64,000 bases of DNA. Source: Methylobacterium longum (GTDB lineage Bacteria > Pseudomonadota > Alphaproteobacteria > Rhizobiales > Beijerinckiaceae). The translations under genes were made by a program, and so were the position numbers. Below, one piece after another: positions 24,713 through 34,531 of the stretch; position 1 is the stretch's first letter, and each line of letters begins with the position of its first letter. The notes under the pieces are model-generated. The model had not been told where the DNA came from and searched no databases. It saw only the letters and a list, made by a program, of their open reading frames with translations. The stretch is from NCBI RefSeq assembly GCF_022179385.1, contig NZ_BPQS01000010.1, forward strand, positions 62,001 through 126,000, given 5' to 3'.

Positions 24713-26784
24713 GCGGTGCTGACACTCCCGCCAAGGCGGCCCTGGCTGAGATCGATACGCTCAGCATCAACACGATCCGCACGCTGGCGATCGACGCGGT
24801 GCAGAAGGCCAATTCCGGCCATGCGGGTGCGCCCATGGCCCTCGCGCCCGTCGCCTACACCCTCTGGAACCGCTACCTGCGCTTCGATCCGGCGCATCCG
24901 CACTGGCCGAACCGCGACCGGTTCGTCCTGTCCTGCGGCCACGCCTCGATGCTGCTCTACGGGCTCCTGCACCTCGCCGGCGTCGCCGAGAACGACGGCG
25001 GCAACGCCCCGGCGGTGTCGCTGGAGGACATCAAGAAGTTCCGCCAGCTCGACAGCCGGACCCCGGGCCATCCGGAATACCACTTCACCACCGGCGTCGA
25101 GACCACAACGGGTCCGCTGGGCCAGGGCGTGGCCAACTCGGTCGGCATGGCGATGGGCAGCCGCTTCCTCGGCCAGCACCTCAACCGGCCGAACCTGGCG
25201 CTGTTCGACTACAACGTCTACGCCGTCTGCTCGGACGGTGACCTGATGGAGGGCGTGGCCTCGGAGGCCGCCTCGCTCGCCGGCCACCTGCGGCTCGCCA
25301 ACCTCTGCTGGATCTACGACGACAACACCATCACCATCGAGGGCCACACGGAACTCGCCTTCGGTGAGGAGGTGGCGACCCGGTTCCTGGCCTATGGCTG
25401 GCAGGTGCTGCGCGTCGCCGACGCCAACGATCTGCACGCGCTGGCGGGCTCCATCGAGACGTTTCTCGCCACGAACGACCGGCCGACGCTGATCATCGTC
25501 AAGTCGGTGATCGGCTACGGCGCGCCGAACAAGCAGGGCACCCCGAAGGCGCACTCGGACGCGCTGGGCCCGGACGAGGTCAAGGGCGCCAAGCGCGCCT
25601 ATGGCTGGCCGGAGGACGCGCAGTTCCTGGTGCCGGACGGGGTGCTGGAGAACTTCCGCGACGGCATCGGCAAGCGCGGCGCCGCCCTCCACGCTGCGTG
25701 GCAGGGCCTGCTGACCCAGGCCAAGGAGGCGGATGCCGGCCACGCCGAGGACCTGGACGCCCTGCTGGAGGGCCGCCTGCCGGAGGGCTGGGACAGGGAT
25801 ATCCCGGTCTTCGAGCCGGACGCCAAGGGCCTGGCCACCCGCGAATCCTCCGGCAAGGTGCTCAATGCCATCGCCCAGCACGTGCCGTTCCTGCTCGGCG
25901 GCTCGGCGGATCTGGCGCCGTCCAACAAGTCGAACCTGACCTTCGAGGGCGCGGGCTCCTTCGGGCCGTTCTCGCCGGGGGGGCGGAACCTGCATTTCGG
26001 CGTCCGCGAGCACGCCATGGGCTCGATCGTGAACGGGCTGGGCCTCTCCGGGCTGCGGGCCTACGGGGCGACCTTCCTGGTCTTTGCCGACTACATGCGT
26101 CCGCCGGTCCGGCTGGCCTCGCTGATGGAACTGCCGATCTTCCACATCTTCACGCACGATTCGATCGGCGTCGGCGAGGACGGACCGACCCACCAGCCGG
26201 TGGAGCAGCTCCTGTCGCTACGCTGCATCCCGGGCCTCGTGACGCTGAGGCCGGGCGACGCCAACGAGGTCGCCGAGGCCTACCGGGTGATCTTCTCGCT
26301 CAAGAACCAGCCGGCGGTGCTCGCCCTCTCGCGCCAGCCCCTGCCGACCCTCGACCGAACGAAGTACGGCGCCGCCTCCGGAACCGCCAAGGGCGGCTAC
26401 GTGCTGGCGGAGAGCGACGGCACGCCCGACGTCATCCTGCTGGCCTCCGGCTCCGAGGTTCAGCTCTGCGTCGGCGCCTACGAGGCGCTGAAGGCCGAGG
26501 GCGTGAAGGCCCGAGTCGTGTCGATGCCGTCCTGGGACCTGTTCGAGCGGCAGGACGAGGCCTACCGCGACTCAGTCCTGCCGCCCGCCGTGAAGGCGCG
26601 GGTGGCGGTCGAGCAGGGCAGCGTCATCGGCTGGGACCGCTACGCCGGCTCCGAGGGCGCGATCATCGGGATGCACACTTTCGGGGCTTCGGCGCCGATC
26701 AAGGATCTCCAGACCAAGTTCGGTTTTACCCCTGAGAAGGTGCTGGAGGCCGCGAAGGCGCAGGTGGCCAAGCACAAGCGGTAA
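24709..26784 (+). CDS. tkt: transketolase
   Basis: Transfers two-carbon units between sugar phosphates with thiamine diphosphate. The 691-residue product has the expected domain order: TPP-binding domain (SCGHASMLLYGLLHL; GDLMEGVASEAASLAGHL...N), pyrimidine domain with GVREHAMGSIVNGL, and a C-terminal domain. Length is normal for bacterial transketolase. The start overlaps the GH15 stop (ATGA). A palindromic repeat element separates it from tal-pgi. Confidence 0.96.
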   Translation: MSGADTPAKAALAEIDTLSINTIRTLAIDAVQKANSGHAGAPMALAPVAYTLWNRYLRFDPAHPHWPNRDRFVLSCGHASMLLYGLLHLAGVAENDGGNAPAVSLEDIKKFRQLDSRTPGHPEYHFTTGVETTTGPLGQGVANSVGMAMGSRFLGQHLNRPNLALFDYNVYAVCSDGDLMEGVASEAASLAGHLRLANLCWIYDDNTITIEGHTELAFGEEVATRFLAYGWQVLRVADANDLHALAGSIETFLATNDRPTLIIVKSVIGYGAPNKQGTPKAHSDALGPDEVKGAKRAYGWPEDAQFLVPDGVLENFRDGIGKRGAALHAAWQGLLTQAKEADAGHAEDLDALLEGRLPEGWDRDIPVFEPDAKGLATRESSGKVLNAIAQHVPFLLGGSADLAPSNKSNLTFEGAGSFGPFSPGGRNLHFGVREHAMGSIVNGLGLSGLRAYGATFLVFADYMRPPVRLASLMELPIFHIFTHDSIGVGEDGPTHQPVEQLLSLRCIPGLVTLRPGDANEVAEAYRVIFSLKNQPAVLALSRQPLPTLDRTKYGAASGTAKGGYVLAESDGTPDVILLASGSEVQLCVGAYEALKAEGVKARVVSMPSWDLFERQDEAYRDSVLPPAVKARVAVEQGSVIGWDRYAGSEGAIIGMHTFGASAPIKDLQTKFGFTPEKVLEAAKAQVAKHKR

Positions 26785-26800
26785 CGGCGGATACGCGACG

Positions 26801-26990
26801 GTTCCCTCCCCTCTAGGGGAGGGTGGCCCCCAGAGGGTCGGGTCGAAACCCCGCAAGGGGGAGCGACGGTGCGGAAGAAGGCGGTGGCCTTCATGAGGCT
26901 CGCGCCCCTCCCCCAGGCCCGGCTCCCCTCGCCCGACCCTCGCTGACGCGAGGGCCACCTCCCCCGCAGGGGAAGGGAGGGCGCCCGGCA
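26801..26990. repeat. palindromic repeat mosaic between tkt and tal-pgi
   Basis: Nearly the whole 235-bp gap is made of hairpins. It begins with CCCTCCCCT-CT-AGGGGAGGG. Near the end is a CCCTCG/CGAGGG stem around 26937-26953, followed by CCTCCCCC/GGGGAAGGGAGG. The style matches the element at 14566-14671. It could also act as a processing or partial termination signal within the operon. Confidence 0.5.
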
Positions 26991-27019
26991 AGTAGCGGCA
27001 CGTGAGACGAGGATACGAC

Positions 27020-29866
27020 ATGAACGCGCTCAAGGCCCTGCACGACGAACAGGATCAGGCGGTCTGGCTCGACTTCGTGGCCCGCGGCTTCGTCCAGAAG
27101 GGTGAGCTGAAGCGGCTCGTCGAGGAGGATGGCCTGCGGGGCGTCACCTCGAACCCGTCGATCTTCGAGAAGGCGATTGGCCATTCGGACGAGTACGACG
27201 ACAGCCTCAAATCCGTGCAGGCGACCGGCGACAGCCGCGTCATCGACCTCTACGAGGGTCTGGCCATCGCCGACATCCAGGCGGCGGCCGACGTGCTCCG
27301 CCCGGTCTACGAGGCGAGCGACGGCGCCGACGGCTACGTGAGCCTGGAGGTCTCGCCCTACCTCGCCCTCGACACCGAGGCGACGCTGACCGAGGCGCGG
27401 CGCCTGCACAAGGCGGTCTCGCGCGACAACCTGATGGTCAAGGTGCCGGCCACCCCGGAGGGTATCCCGGCGATCCGGCAGCTTACGGCCGAGGGCATCT
27501 CGATCAACGTCACCCTGCTGTTCTCGCAGGAAGCCTACGAGGCGGTGGCCCGCGCCTTCATCGACGGCCTCGACGCGCGGTCGAAGGCCGGCCACGACGT
27601 GTCGCGGATCGCCAGCGTCGCGAGCTTCTTCATCAGCCGCATCGACGTGCTGGTCGACAAGCTCCTCGACGAGAAGATCGCCCAGGCGAACGATCCCGAC
27701 GAGAAGTTCGCCCTGGAGCAGCTCAAGGGCAAGGTGGCGATCGCCAACGCCAAGCTCGCCTACCAGCGCTACCGGCGCATCTTCGCCGAGTCGAAGTGGA
27801 CGGCGCTCGCCGAGAAGGGCGCGAAGGCGCAGCGGCTGCTCTGGGCCTCCACGGGCGTGAAGAACAAGGCCTATTCCGACGTCCTCTACGTCGAGGAGCT
27901 GATCGGGCCGAACACCGTCAACACCATGCCGCCCGCCACCATGGACGCGTTCCGCGACCACGGCGTCGTGCGGGCGACGATCGAGGAGGACGTGCCCGGC
28001 GCCGAGGCCGTGATGGCCAAGCTCGCCAGGACCGGCATCGACATCGAGACGATCGCCGAGCAGCTGGTGCGCGAGGGCGTGCAGCTCTTCATCGACGCGG
28101 CCGACAACCTGCTCGGCGCGGTCGCGGGCAAGCGCGCGGCCCTGCTCGGCCAGCGCCTCGACGGTCAGAGCCTCGTCATGGACGACGCCCTCGCGGCCGA
28201 GGCGAAGAAGGCGGTCGAATCCTGGCGCGCGAGCGGTTCGATCCGCCGGCTCTGGGCGGGCGACGCCTCGGTCTGGTCCGGCCATGACGAGGCCAGCTGG
28301 CTGGGCTGGCTGCACATCGTCGAGGAGGAACTGGAGAAGGCCGCCGATTACGCCGCCTTCTCCGACTGGGTGAAGGCGGAAGGCTTCACCGACGCGGTGG
28401 TGCTGGGCATGGGTGGATCGAGCCTCGGCCCGGAGGTTCTGAGCCTCACCTACGGCCAGCGCGAGGGATTCCCGAAGCTCCAGATCCTCGACTCGACCCA
28501 CCCGGATCAGGTCCGTGCCCTGGAGGCGAGCGTCGACCTGGCCAGGACGCTGTTCATCGTCGCGTCGAAATCGGGCTCGACTTTGGAGCCCAACGTCTTC
28601 CGCGACTACTTCCTGGCCCGCGCCAGGGCGGTGCTCGGCGACCGGGCCGGCGACCACTTCGTGGCCGTGACCGATCCGGGCTCCGACATGGAGCGCGCCG
28701 CCAAGGCGGATGGGTTCAAGAAGATCTTCTACGGGGTGAAGCAGATCGGCGGGCGCTACTCGGTGCTCTCGGCCTTCGGCCTCGTTCCGGCGGCCGCCAT
28801 GGGCCTCGACGTCAAGGCGCTCCTGGAGACGGCCCGCGTCATGGTCCGTTCCTGCGGCCCGGCCGTGCCGCCGGCCGTGAACCCGGGCGTGCTGCTCGGG
28901 ACTGCCATGGGGGCGGCGGCGCTCGCGGGCCGCGACAAGGTGACGATCGTCGCCTCCCCGGCGATCGCCAGCTTCGGTGCCTGGGCCGAGCAGCTGATCG
29001 CCGAATCGACCGGCAAGCAGGGCAAGGGTCTCGTCCCGGTCGACGGGGAGCCGGTCGGCGTGCCGGCGGTCTACGGTCACGACCGGTTCTTCATCTACCT
29101 GCGTCTCGACGGCGGCGCCGAGGCGGCGCAGGACGAGGCCCTGCGCGCCCTGGAGCGGGACGGCCACCCGATCGCCCGCATCACCCTCGACCGGGTGGAG
29201 CAACTGCCGCAGGAGTTCTATCGCCTGGAGATGGCGACCGCGGTGGCGGGTGCGGTGATCGGCATCAACCCGTTCGACCAGCCCGACGTCGAGGCCAGCA
29301 AGGTCGAGACCAAGAAGCTGTTCGCGGAGGCCGAGGCGAGCGGCGCCCTGCCCTCCGAGGACCCCCTCTTCGCCGACGAGGCGATCGCCCTCTACGCCGA
29401 TCCGCGGAATGCGGACGGGTTGAAGCAGGCGTCCGACGGCCTGGAGGTCGCGCTCAAGGCGCAGCTCGCCCGACTCAGGGACGGCGACTATCTGGGGCTC
29501 CTCGCCTACGTGCCGCGCGACGCGACGACGGCGGCGATCCTTCAAGAGGCCCGGATCGCCGTGCGCGACGCGCGCAAGGTGGCGACCTGCCTGGAATTCG
29601 GTCCGCGGTTCCTGCATTCCACGGGGCAGGCCTACAAGGGCGGCCCGGATAGCGGCGTGTTCCTTCAGATCACCGCGGATCCGACCCAGGATCTGCCGAT
29701 TCCCGGCCGGAAGCTCGGCTTCGCCACCGTGGTGGCCGCGCAGGCGCGGGGCGATTTCGCGGTGCTTGCCGAGCGCGGCCGGCGGGCGCTGCGGGTCCAC
29801 ATCAAGGGGGACCTCGAGGCCGGGCTGAAGCGCATCGCGTCGGCGCTGAAGGCGGCGGTGGCCTGA
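27020..29866 (+). CDS. bifunctional transaldolase / glucose-6-phosphate isomerase
   Basis: A 948-residue fusion. The transaldolase half (1 to about 370) has GVTSNPSIFEKAI and the Schiff-base lysine in DNLMVKVPAT. The isomerase half (from about 400) has GMGGSSLGPEVL, SKSGSTLEPN and GGRYSVLSAFGLVPAA. It links the non-oxidative pentose phosphate pathway to fructose/glucose-6-phosphate in one polypeptide; such fusions are known in several bacteria. ATG 27020 follows GAGGA. Confidence 0.95.
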   Translation: MNALKALHDEQDQAVWLDFVARGFVQKGELKRLVEEDGLRGVTSNPSIFEKAIGHSDEYDDSLKSVQATGDSRVIDLYEGLAIADIQAAADVLRPVYEASDGADGYVSLEVSPYLALDTEATLTEARRLHKAVSRDNLMVKVPATPEGIPAIRQLTAEGISINVTLLFSQEAYEAVARAFIDGLDARSKAGHDVSRIASVASFFISRIDVLVDKLLDEKIAQANDPDEKFALEQLKGKVAIANAKLAYQRYRRIFAESKWTALAEKGAKAQRLLWASTGVKNKAYSDVLYVEELIGPNTVNTMPPATMDAFRDHGVVRATIEEDVPGAEAVMAKLARTGIDIETIAEQLVREGVQLFIDAADNLLGAVAGKRAALLGQRLDGQSLVMDDALAAEAKKAVESWRASGSIRRLWAGDASVWSGHDEASWLGWLHIVEEELEKAADYAAFSDWVKAEGFTDAVVLGMGGSSLGPEVLSLTYGQREGFPKLQILDSTHPDQVRALEASVDLARTLFIVASKSGSTLEPNVFRDYFLARARAVLGDRAGDHFVAVTDPGSDMERAAKADGFKKIFYGVKQIGGRYSVLSAFGLVPAAAMGLDVKALLETARVMVRSCGPAVPPAVNPGVLLGTAMGAAALAGRDKVTIVASPAIASFGAWAEQLIAESTGKQGKGLVPVDGEPVGVPAVYGHDRFFIYLRLDGGAEAAQDEALRALERDGHPIARITLDRVEQLPQEFYRLEMATAVAGAVIGINPFDQPDVEASKVETKKLFAEAEASGALPSEDPLFADEAIALYADPRNADGLKQASDGLEVALKAQLARLRDGDYLGLLAYVPRDATTAAILQEARIAVRDARKVATCLEFGPRFLHSTGQAYKGGPDSGVFLQITADPTQDLPIPGRKLGFATVVAAQARGDFAVLAERGRRALRVHIKGDLEAGLKRIASALKAAVA

Positions 29867-29879
29867 CACGAGGGACGGC

Positions 29880-29899
29880 GGGGCGGTCATCACCGCCCC
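29880..29899 (+). terminator. hairpin after tal-pgi
   Basis: A perfect 8-bp stem (29880-29887 with 29892-29899, loop CATC) lies 14 bases past the stop, without a clear T run. It probably reduces read-through into gnd. Confidence 0.45.
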
Positions 29900-30143
29900 G
29901 TTCGCGTTCGGGGGAGCGTCGACGGAATGCGACCCGAGATCTGCCGCGAGGGGACGCACAGCGTCCGAAGGGATGTCGCTGAGCGTCGGTGCCGCGTTGC
30001 GGCACCGCCCTCGCAGGGTCCCGGATCACCGGCCACGGCGTTCCCGGTATCCGGGCAGGGGTCGCGTCTCGTGTGCGCGTCGGCGGTGAAGCCGTAGGGA
30101 GCCGGACCTCGTCCGCGGGGTCGATCGGGAAGGAAGGGCAGCA

Positions 30144-31121
30144 ATGCAACTCGGCATGATCGGCCTCGGCCGGATGGGCGGCAACATCGTCCGGCGTCTC
30201 CTGCGGGATGGGCACACAGCCGTGGTGTTCGACCAGAACCCGGAGGCCGTCGCGGCCCTGGTCGAGGCCGGGGCCGTCGGCGCGTCGAGCCTGGAGGATC
30301 TCGTGTTCAAGCTGGAGGTGCCGCGCGCGGCCTGGGTGATGCTCCCGGCGGGCGCGATCACCGAGGAGGCCGTCCAGACGCTCTCGGGGCTGATGCAAGC
30401 CGGCGACTGCGTCATCGACGGCGGCAACTCCTTCTACGGCGACGACGTCCGCCGCGGCATCGCGCTGAAGGCGCAGGGCCAGCACTACGTCGATGTCGGC
30501 ACCTCCGGCGGCGTCTGGGGCCTGGAGCGCGGCTACTGCATGATGATCGGCGGCGACCCGGAGACGGTCGATCGCCTCGACCCGATCTTCAAGACCCTGG
30601 CGCCGGGCATCGGCGACATCCCGAAGACCCCGAACCGCGACGGACGCGACCCGCGGGCCGAGCAGGGCTACATCCATGCCGGGCCGACCGGCGCCGGCCA
30701 TTTCGTCAAGATGATCCATAACGGCATCGAGTACGGCCTCATGCAGGCCTACGCGGAGGGCTTCGACATCCTCCGCCATGCCAATTCCGAGTCGCTGCCG
30801 GCCGAGCGCCGGTTCGACCTCAACATGGGCGATATCGCCGAGGTCTGGCGCCGCGGCAGCGTCGTCTCCTCGTGGCTCCTCGATCTCACCGCCCAGGCCC
30901 TCGCGGGCGACGAGCAGCTCACCGACTTTTCCGGCTACGTGGAGGATTCCGGTGAGGGCCGCTGGACCATCAACGCCGCCATCGAGGAGAGCGTACCGGC
31001 GACGGTGCTGTCCGCGGCGCTGTACCGCCGCTTCCGCTCCCGCGAGCACGAGAGCTACGCCGACAAGCTCCTGTCGGCGATGCGCAAGGGCTTCGGCGGC
31101 CACCAGGAGCCGAAGACGTAG
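30144..31121 (+). CDS. gnd: 6-phosphogluconate dehydrogenase, decarboxylating (short Gnd type)
   Basis: Oxidatively decarboxylates 6-phosphogluconate to ribulose 5-phosphate. This is the short (325-residue) form, with [13 protein letters not shown] at the N-terminus, [10 protein letters not shown] (about 93-102), and [16 protein letters not shown] (about 180) holding the catalytic Lys. It lies between tal-pgi and pgl. ATG 30144 follows GGAAGG. Confidence 0.93.
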   Translation: MQLGMIGLGRMGGNIVRRLLRDGHTAVVFDQNPEAVAALVEAGAVGASSLEDLVFKLEVPRAAWVMLPAGAITEEAVQTLSGLMQAGDCVIDGGNSFYGDDVRRGIALKAQGQHYVDVGTSGGVWGLERGYCMMIGGDPETVDRLDPIFKTLAPGIGDIPKTPNRDGRDPRAEQGYIHAGPTGAGHFVKMIHNGIEYGLMQAYAEGFDILRHANSESLPAERRFDLNMGDIAEVWRRGSVVSSWLLDLTAQALAGDEQLTDFSGYVEDSGEGRWTINAAIEESVPATVLSAALYRRFRSREHESYADKLLSAMRKGFGGHQEPKT

Positions 31122-31132
31122 GGGCGCGTCCC

Positions 31133-31858
31133 ATGAGCCTTCCCGCCGGCACCCACGTCCTGAAGGACCCGGAGGCGGTCGCCCGCGAGGCGGCCGAGCG
31201 GCTGATCGTGGCCTGCGGCGAGACCCGATCCGAGCGGATCGCGATCTGCCTGTCCGGCGGTTCGACCCCGAAGGTGCTGTACGGCCTCCTCGCGGGGCCG
31301 GACTATGCGAGCCGGATGCCGTGGGAGCGGGTTCACTGGTTCTTCGGCGACGACCGAGCCGTCCCCTGGGACGACGAACGCAGCAACGTCCGCATGGTCC
31401 GTGAGGCCTTCGGCCATGGCGGCCGGGTCCCGCCGAGCCACCTGCACTTCATCCCGTCGGATGAAGGCGCGGAGGCGGGGGCCCGCGCCTACGAGCGCAC
31501 GCTCCTGGACTTCTACGGGGCCGACCGCCTCGATCCCGACCGGCCGCTGTTCGACCTCGTGCTGCTCGGCCTCGGCGAGGACGGCCATACCGCCTCGCTG
31601 TTCCCGGGCAAACCGGCCGCGGGGGAGATCCGCCGTCTCGTCGTTCCGGTGCCCGAGGCCGGCCTCGCCCCCTTCGTCCCGCGGATCAGCCTGACCCTGA
31701 CGGCGCTCGCCTCCTCCCGGCACGTGCTGTTCTTGGTCACCGGGGCGGGCAAGCGGGCAGCCCTGACCCGCCTCGCCGCCGGAGAGGATCTGCCGGCCGG
31801 CCGGGTGACCAGCACGGGCGCGGTGGCGTGGCTGCTCGACGAGGCCGCGGCGGGCTGA
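31133..31858 (+). CDS. pgl: 6-phosphogluconolactonase
   Basis: Hydrolyses 6-phosphogluconolactone to 6-phosphogluconate. The 241-residue product has the Pgl/NagB-type CLSGGSTPKVLYG, WFFGDDRAVPWDDERSN and LLGLGEDGHTASLFPG. It begins 11 bases after gnd, so the two are co-transcribed. The usual partner zwf (glucose-6-phosphate dehydrogenase) is not in this cluster. Confidence 0.94.
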   Translation: MSLPAGTHVLKDPEAVAREAAERLIVACGETRSERIAICLSGGSTPKVLYGLLAGPDYASRMPWERVHWFFGDDRAVPWDDERSNVRMVREAFGHGGRVPPSHLHFIPSDEGAEAGARAYERTLLDFYGADRLDPDRPLFDLVLLGLGEDGHTASLFPGKPAAGEIRRLVVPVPEAGLAPFVPRISLTLTALASSRHVLFLVTGAGKRAALTRLAAGEDLPAGRVTSTGAVAWLLDEAAAG

Positions 31859-31972
31859 CGGCCCCGGGGACGCGACGGGCGCGTTACGGTCTGGCAAGGT
31901 CGACGTGCTAACCGGAGCCATCGCTCGCGCCGGTCGGACGTGCCGCGGCGGGGACGTCGCTAAAAGAGCCAG

Positions 31973-33055
31973 ATGCCTGCGGGTACCCTCGTCCTCTACA
32001 CCGACCAGCCCGCGCGCCGCGCCGATCTGCTGCGCGCGCTTGAGCAGATCGCCCCGTGCACGACACTGGGTGCCGCCGAACCGCCGCCCTCGGCCACCTG
32101 CATCGCCCTCGTCGCCGACCTCGACCTGCTCGTGCCCGCGCCCCTCACGGGGCTGCGGTCGCTGATCGCTTCGACGCCGGACCTGCCGCGCGTCTTCCTG
32201 ATGCGCAGCATGGGCACGCGCAGCCTGTCCGCCGCGCGCGGGCTCGGGGGGCGCCTCTGCCTGCCGGCCGAAACCCCGGTCGGGACCGTCGTCGAGGCGC
32301 TGCGGGCGCAGATCCGGCCACCGGCCGCGCCGCCGAAGCCCACGGCGCCGGTGGCCGGCTCCGCGCCCGGCGTCCCGCTCGTCGCCCAGGCGGCCGACCG
32401 GGCGGGCGCCGTCATCGCCAGCCTCCTCGAATCCGCGCGGGCATCCGGTACCGTCGACGCGGCGCTGGTGAATGAGAGTCTCGATCCGATCCTCGGCGCG
32501 ATCGGCGTGGGTGGCCTGACCGCGTGGCTCGAGACCGTGCGTGCCTACGACGACGCCACGTACCAGCACTGCCTGCTGGTGGCGGGCCTCGCCGCGACCT
32601 TCGCGATCGACCTCGGCTTCTCGGCGACGGATCGTCAGCTGCTCGTCCGCGCCGCCCTCGTCCACGACGTCGGCAAGGCCAAAATCCCGCTGGCGATCCT
32701 GAACAAGCCCGGCCCCCTCGACCCGGCGGAGCGGACGGTGATGTGCACGCACGCGGCCCTCGGCCATGAGATCCTGGTCAAGGCCGGCGGGTTCGACGAG
32801 ACGGTCCTCGCCGTGGTGCGTCACCACCACGAGATGCTCGACGGCTCGGGATATCCGGACGGGCTGAAGGGCGACGCCATCCCGGACATCGTCCGGCTGA
32901 TCACCGTCTGCGACGTCTACGCGGCGCTCGTGGAACGGCGTCCCTACCGGCCACCCCTGCCGGCCGCGGAGGCCATGCGGATCCTCCACGGCATGAAGGG
33001 CAAGCTCGACGGATACCTCGTGCGCGCCTTCGAACGCTCGGTTGCGGGCACCTGA
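31973..33055 (+). CDS. HD-GYP domain protein, predicted cyclic-di-GMP phosphodiesterase
   Basis: A 360-residue protein. Residues 1 to about 110 look like a degenerate receiver domain (VLYTDQPARRADLL, VADLDLLVP), followed by a Pro/Ala linker. The C-terminal HD-GYP domain has LVHDVGKAKIP and HHHEMLDGSGYPDGL, with the metal-binding HD pair and a GYP motif intact. Such domains hydrolyse c-di-GMP. No phospho-acceptor context is obvious in the receiver-like part. It starts 114 bases after pgl without a clear Shine-Dalgarno. Confidence 0.85.
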   Translation: MPAGTLVLYTDQPARRADLLRALEQIAPCTTLGAAEPPPSATCIALVADLDLLVPAPLTGLRSLIASTPDLPRVFLMRSMGTRSLSAARGLGGRLCLPAETPVGTVVEALRAQIRPPAAPPKPTAPVAGSAPGVPLVAQAADRAGAVIASLLESARASGTVDAALVNESLDPILGAIGVGGLTAWLETVRAYDDATYQHCLLVAGLAATFAIDLGFSATDRQLLVRAALVHDVGKAKIPLAILNKPGPLDPAERTVMCTHAALGHEILVKAGGFDETVLAVVRHHHEMLDGSGYPDGLKGDAIPDIVRLITVCDVYAALVERRPYRPPLPAAEAMRILHGMKGKLDGYLVRAFERSVAGT

Positions 33056-33102
33056 ACCGAGGGCACCGCGGCTGCGGTCGCGCCTGGTCCTCCGCGTCCC
33101 GG

Positions 33103-34257
33103 CTAGAGGACGAAGTGCTTGGAGAGTTTCAATCCCTGCGCCTGGTAGTTCGAACCCGCGCCGGCGCCGTAGAGCGTCTCGGGCAGGTCGAGCATGCGCT
33201 CGTAGACGAGGCGGCCGACGATCTGGCCGTCCTCCAGCAGGAACGGCACGTCGCGCGAGCGGACTTCCAGGACGGCGCGGGCGCCCGCGCCGCCGGCCCC
33301 GGCATAGCCGAAGCCGGGATCGAAGAAGCCGGCGTAATGCACCCGGAATTCGCCCACCAGGGGATCGAACGGCACCATCTCGGCGGCGTGGTCGGGCGGG
33401 ACCTGGACGGCTTCCTTCGAGGCCAGGATGTAGAACTGGCCGGGATCGAGGATCAGGCTGCCCGATCCGTCGGCCGCCAGGGGCTCCCAGAAATCCGCGG
33501 CCCGGTGCCGGCCCGGCGCGTCCACGTCGACGAGGCCGGTGTGGCGCTTCGCCCGGTAGCCGATCAGCCCGTCGAAGCCGGCGAGGTCCACCGACACCGC
33601 CACGCCGCCCTGGAAGGACGGGCTCGGCGCATCGACCAGGGCCGAGCGGGCGTGGAGCTGGCCGAGTTCGGTCTCGGTCAGACGCGGCGCACCGCGGCGG
33701 AAGCGGATCTGCGACAGTCGTGAGCCGGTCCTGACGAGGACCGGGAAGGTGCGGGGTGAGATCTCCGCGTAGAGCGGTCCGGTATAGCCGGGCTCGACCT
33801 GATCGAAGGCTTCGCCCCGGTCGGTGATGACCCGGGTGAACACGTCGATGCGTCCGGTGGAGCTCTTCGGGTTCGCCGCGGCCGCCAGATCGCCCGGCAG
33901 GGCCAGGCTCTCCTGGAGTTCGGCGATGTAGACGCAGCCCGTCTCCAGGACCGCGCCGGGGCGCAGGTCGATGGTGTGGAGCGACAGCCGCTCGACGCAG
34001 GCCTGAACCGTGCGCCCGGCGCCGGGCAGGAAGCTGGTGCGCACCCGGTACGCGGTATCGCCCAGGCGCAGGTCGAGGCTCGCGGGCTGGATCTGGTCGG
34101 CCGCGAAGGGCCGCGCGATCTGGATGCCGCCCGCCTCCGCGAGGGCGGCGATCGCCTGTGCCGGCAGGATCCCGATGCGGCTTGCTGCGCCCGAATCGGC
34201 GCCCCCCTTGCCTGCGCCCCCCTTGCCTGCGCCCCCCTTGCCTGCGCCCGCGTTCAT
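33103..34257 (-). CDS. 2'-deoxycytidine 5'-triphosphate deaminase, double-domain type
   Basis: A 384-residue protein made of two Dcd-like beta domains. The first has IQPASLDLRLGDTAYRVR, NPKSSTGRIDVFTRVI and EISPRTFPVLVRTGSRLSQIRF. The second has ILDPGQFYILASKE and RVHYAGFFDPGFGY. The double-length form is common in alphaproteobacteria and is annotated as dCTP deaminase; it makes dUTP that Dut then hydrolyses. The N-terminus has a GKGGA repeat encoded by an exact 15-bp tandem repeat. Start ATG 34257 has GGAGGAGG upstream; an in-frame GTG 34284 is the alternative. Confidence 0.85.
   Translation of the reverse strand: MNAGAGKGGAGKGGAGKGGADSGAASRIGILPAQAIAALAEAGGIQIARPFAADQIQPASLDLRLGDTAYRVRTSFLPGAGRTVQACVERLSLHTIDLRPGAVLETGCVYIAELQESLALPGDLAAAANPKSSTGRIDVFTRVITDRGEAFDQVEPGYTGPLYAEISPRTFPVLVRTGSRLSQIRFRRGAPRLTETELGQLHARSALVDAPSPSFQGGVAVSVDLAGFDGLIGYRAKRHTGLVDVDAPGRHRAADFWEPLAADGSGSLILDPGQFYILASKEAVQVPPDHAAEMVPFDPLVGEFRVHYAGFFDPGFGYAGAGGAGARAVLEVRSRDVPFLLEDGQIVGRLVYERMLDLPETLYGAGAGSNYQAQGLKLSKHFVL
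34201..34245. repeat. 15-bp tandem repeat, three exact copies, inside the Dcd gene
   Basis: GCCCCCCTTGCCTGC repeats at 34201-34215, 34216-34230 and 34231-34245, with a partial fourth copy, and encodes repeated AGKGG on the minus strand near the protein's N-terminus. Because the unit is five codons, gain or loss of copies keeps the frame. Confidence 0.85.
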
Positions 34258-34531
34258 CGCGCCCCTGCCTCCTCCGCGCGCCACCGGCCGGTCCGCGTCC
34301 GCGATCCGTTCTCGCCGGGACTGGCTAATGCCGGCTTAACCGGCCCGGAGGCCGACGTCATGTCGCGCTCGGCGTCCAGGTCATGGCCGGGGGCCGGATG
34401 GGCGGATCGGGGTCCCGCGAGGTAGTCAGCCGCAATTGACGGCGATTCCGGCGCCTACTACCACCGCCCGTGAGACGCGTTCCATTCGGCTTCACCGAGT
34501 CGTACCGTCCGAAGAAGGGCCTTATAGGGCG

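Noticed and set aside
26891..29959. Long minus-strand open frame opposite tal-pgi
   Set aside because: Low-complexity shadow of the transaldolase/isomerase fusion with no recognisable domain.
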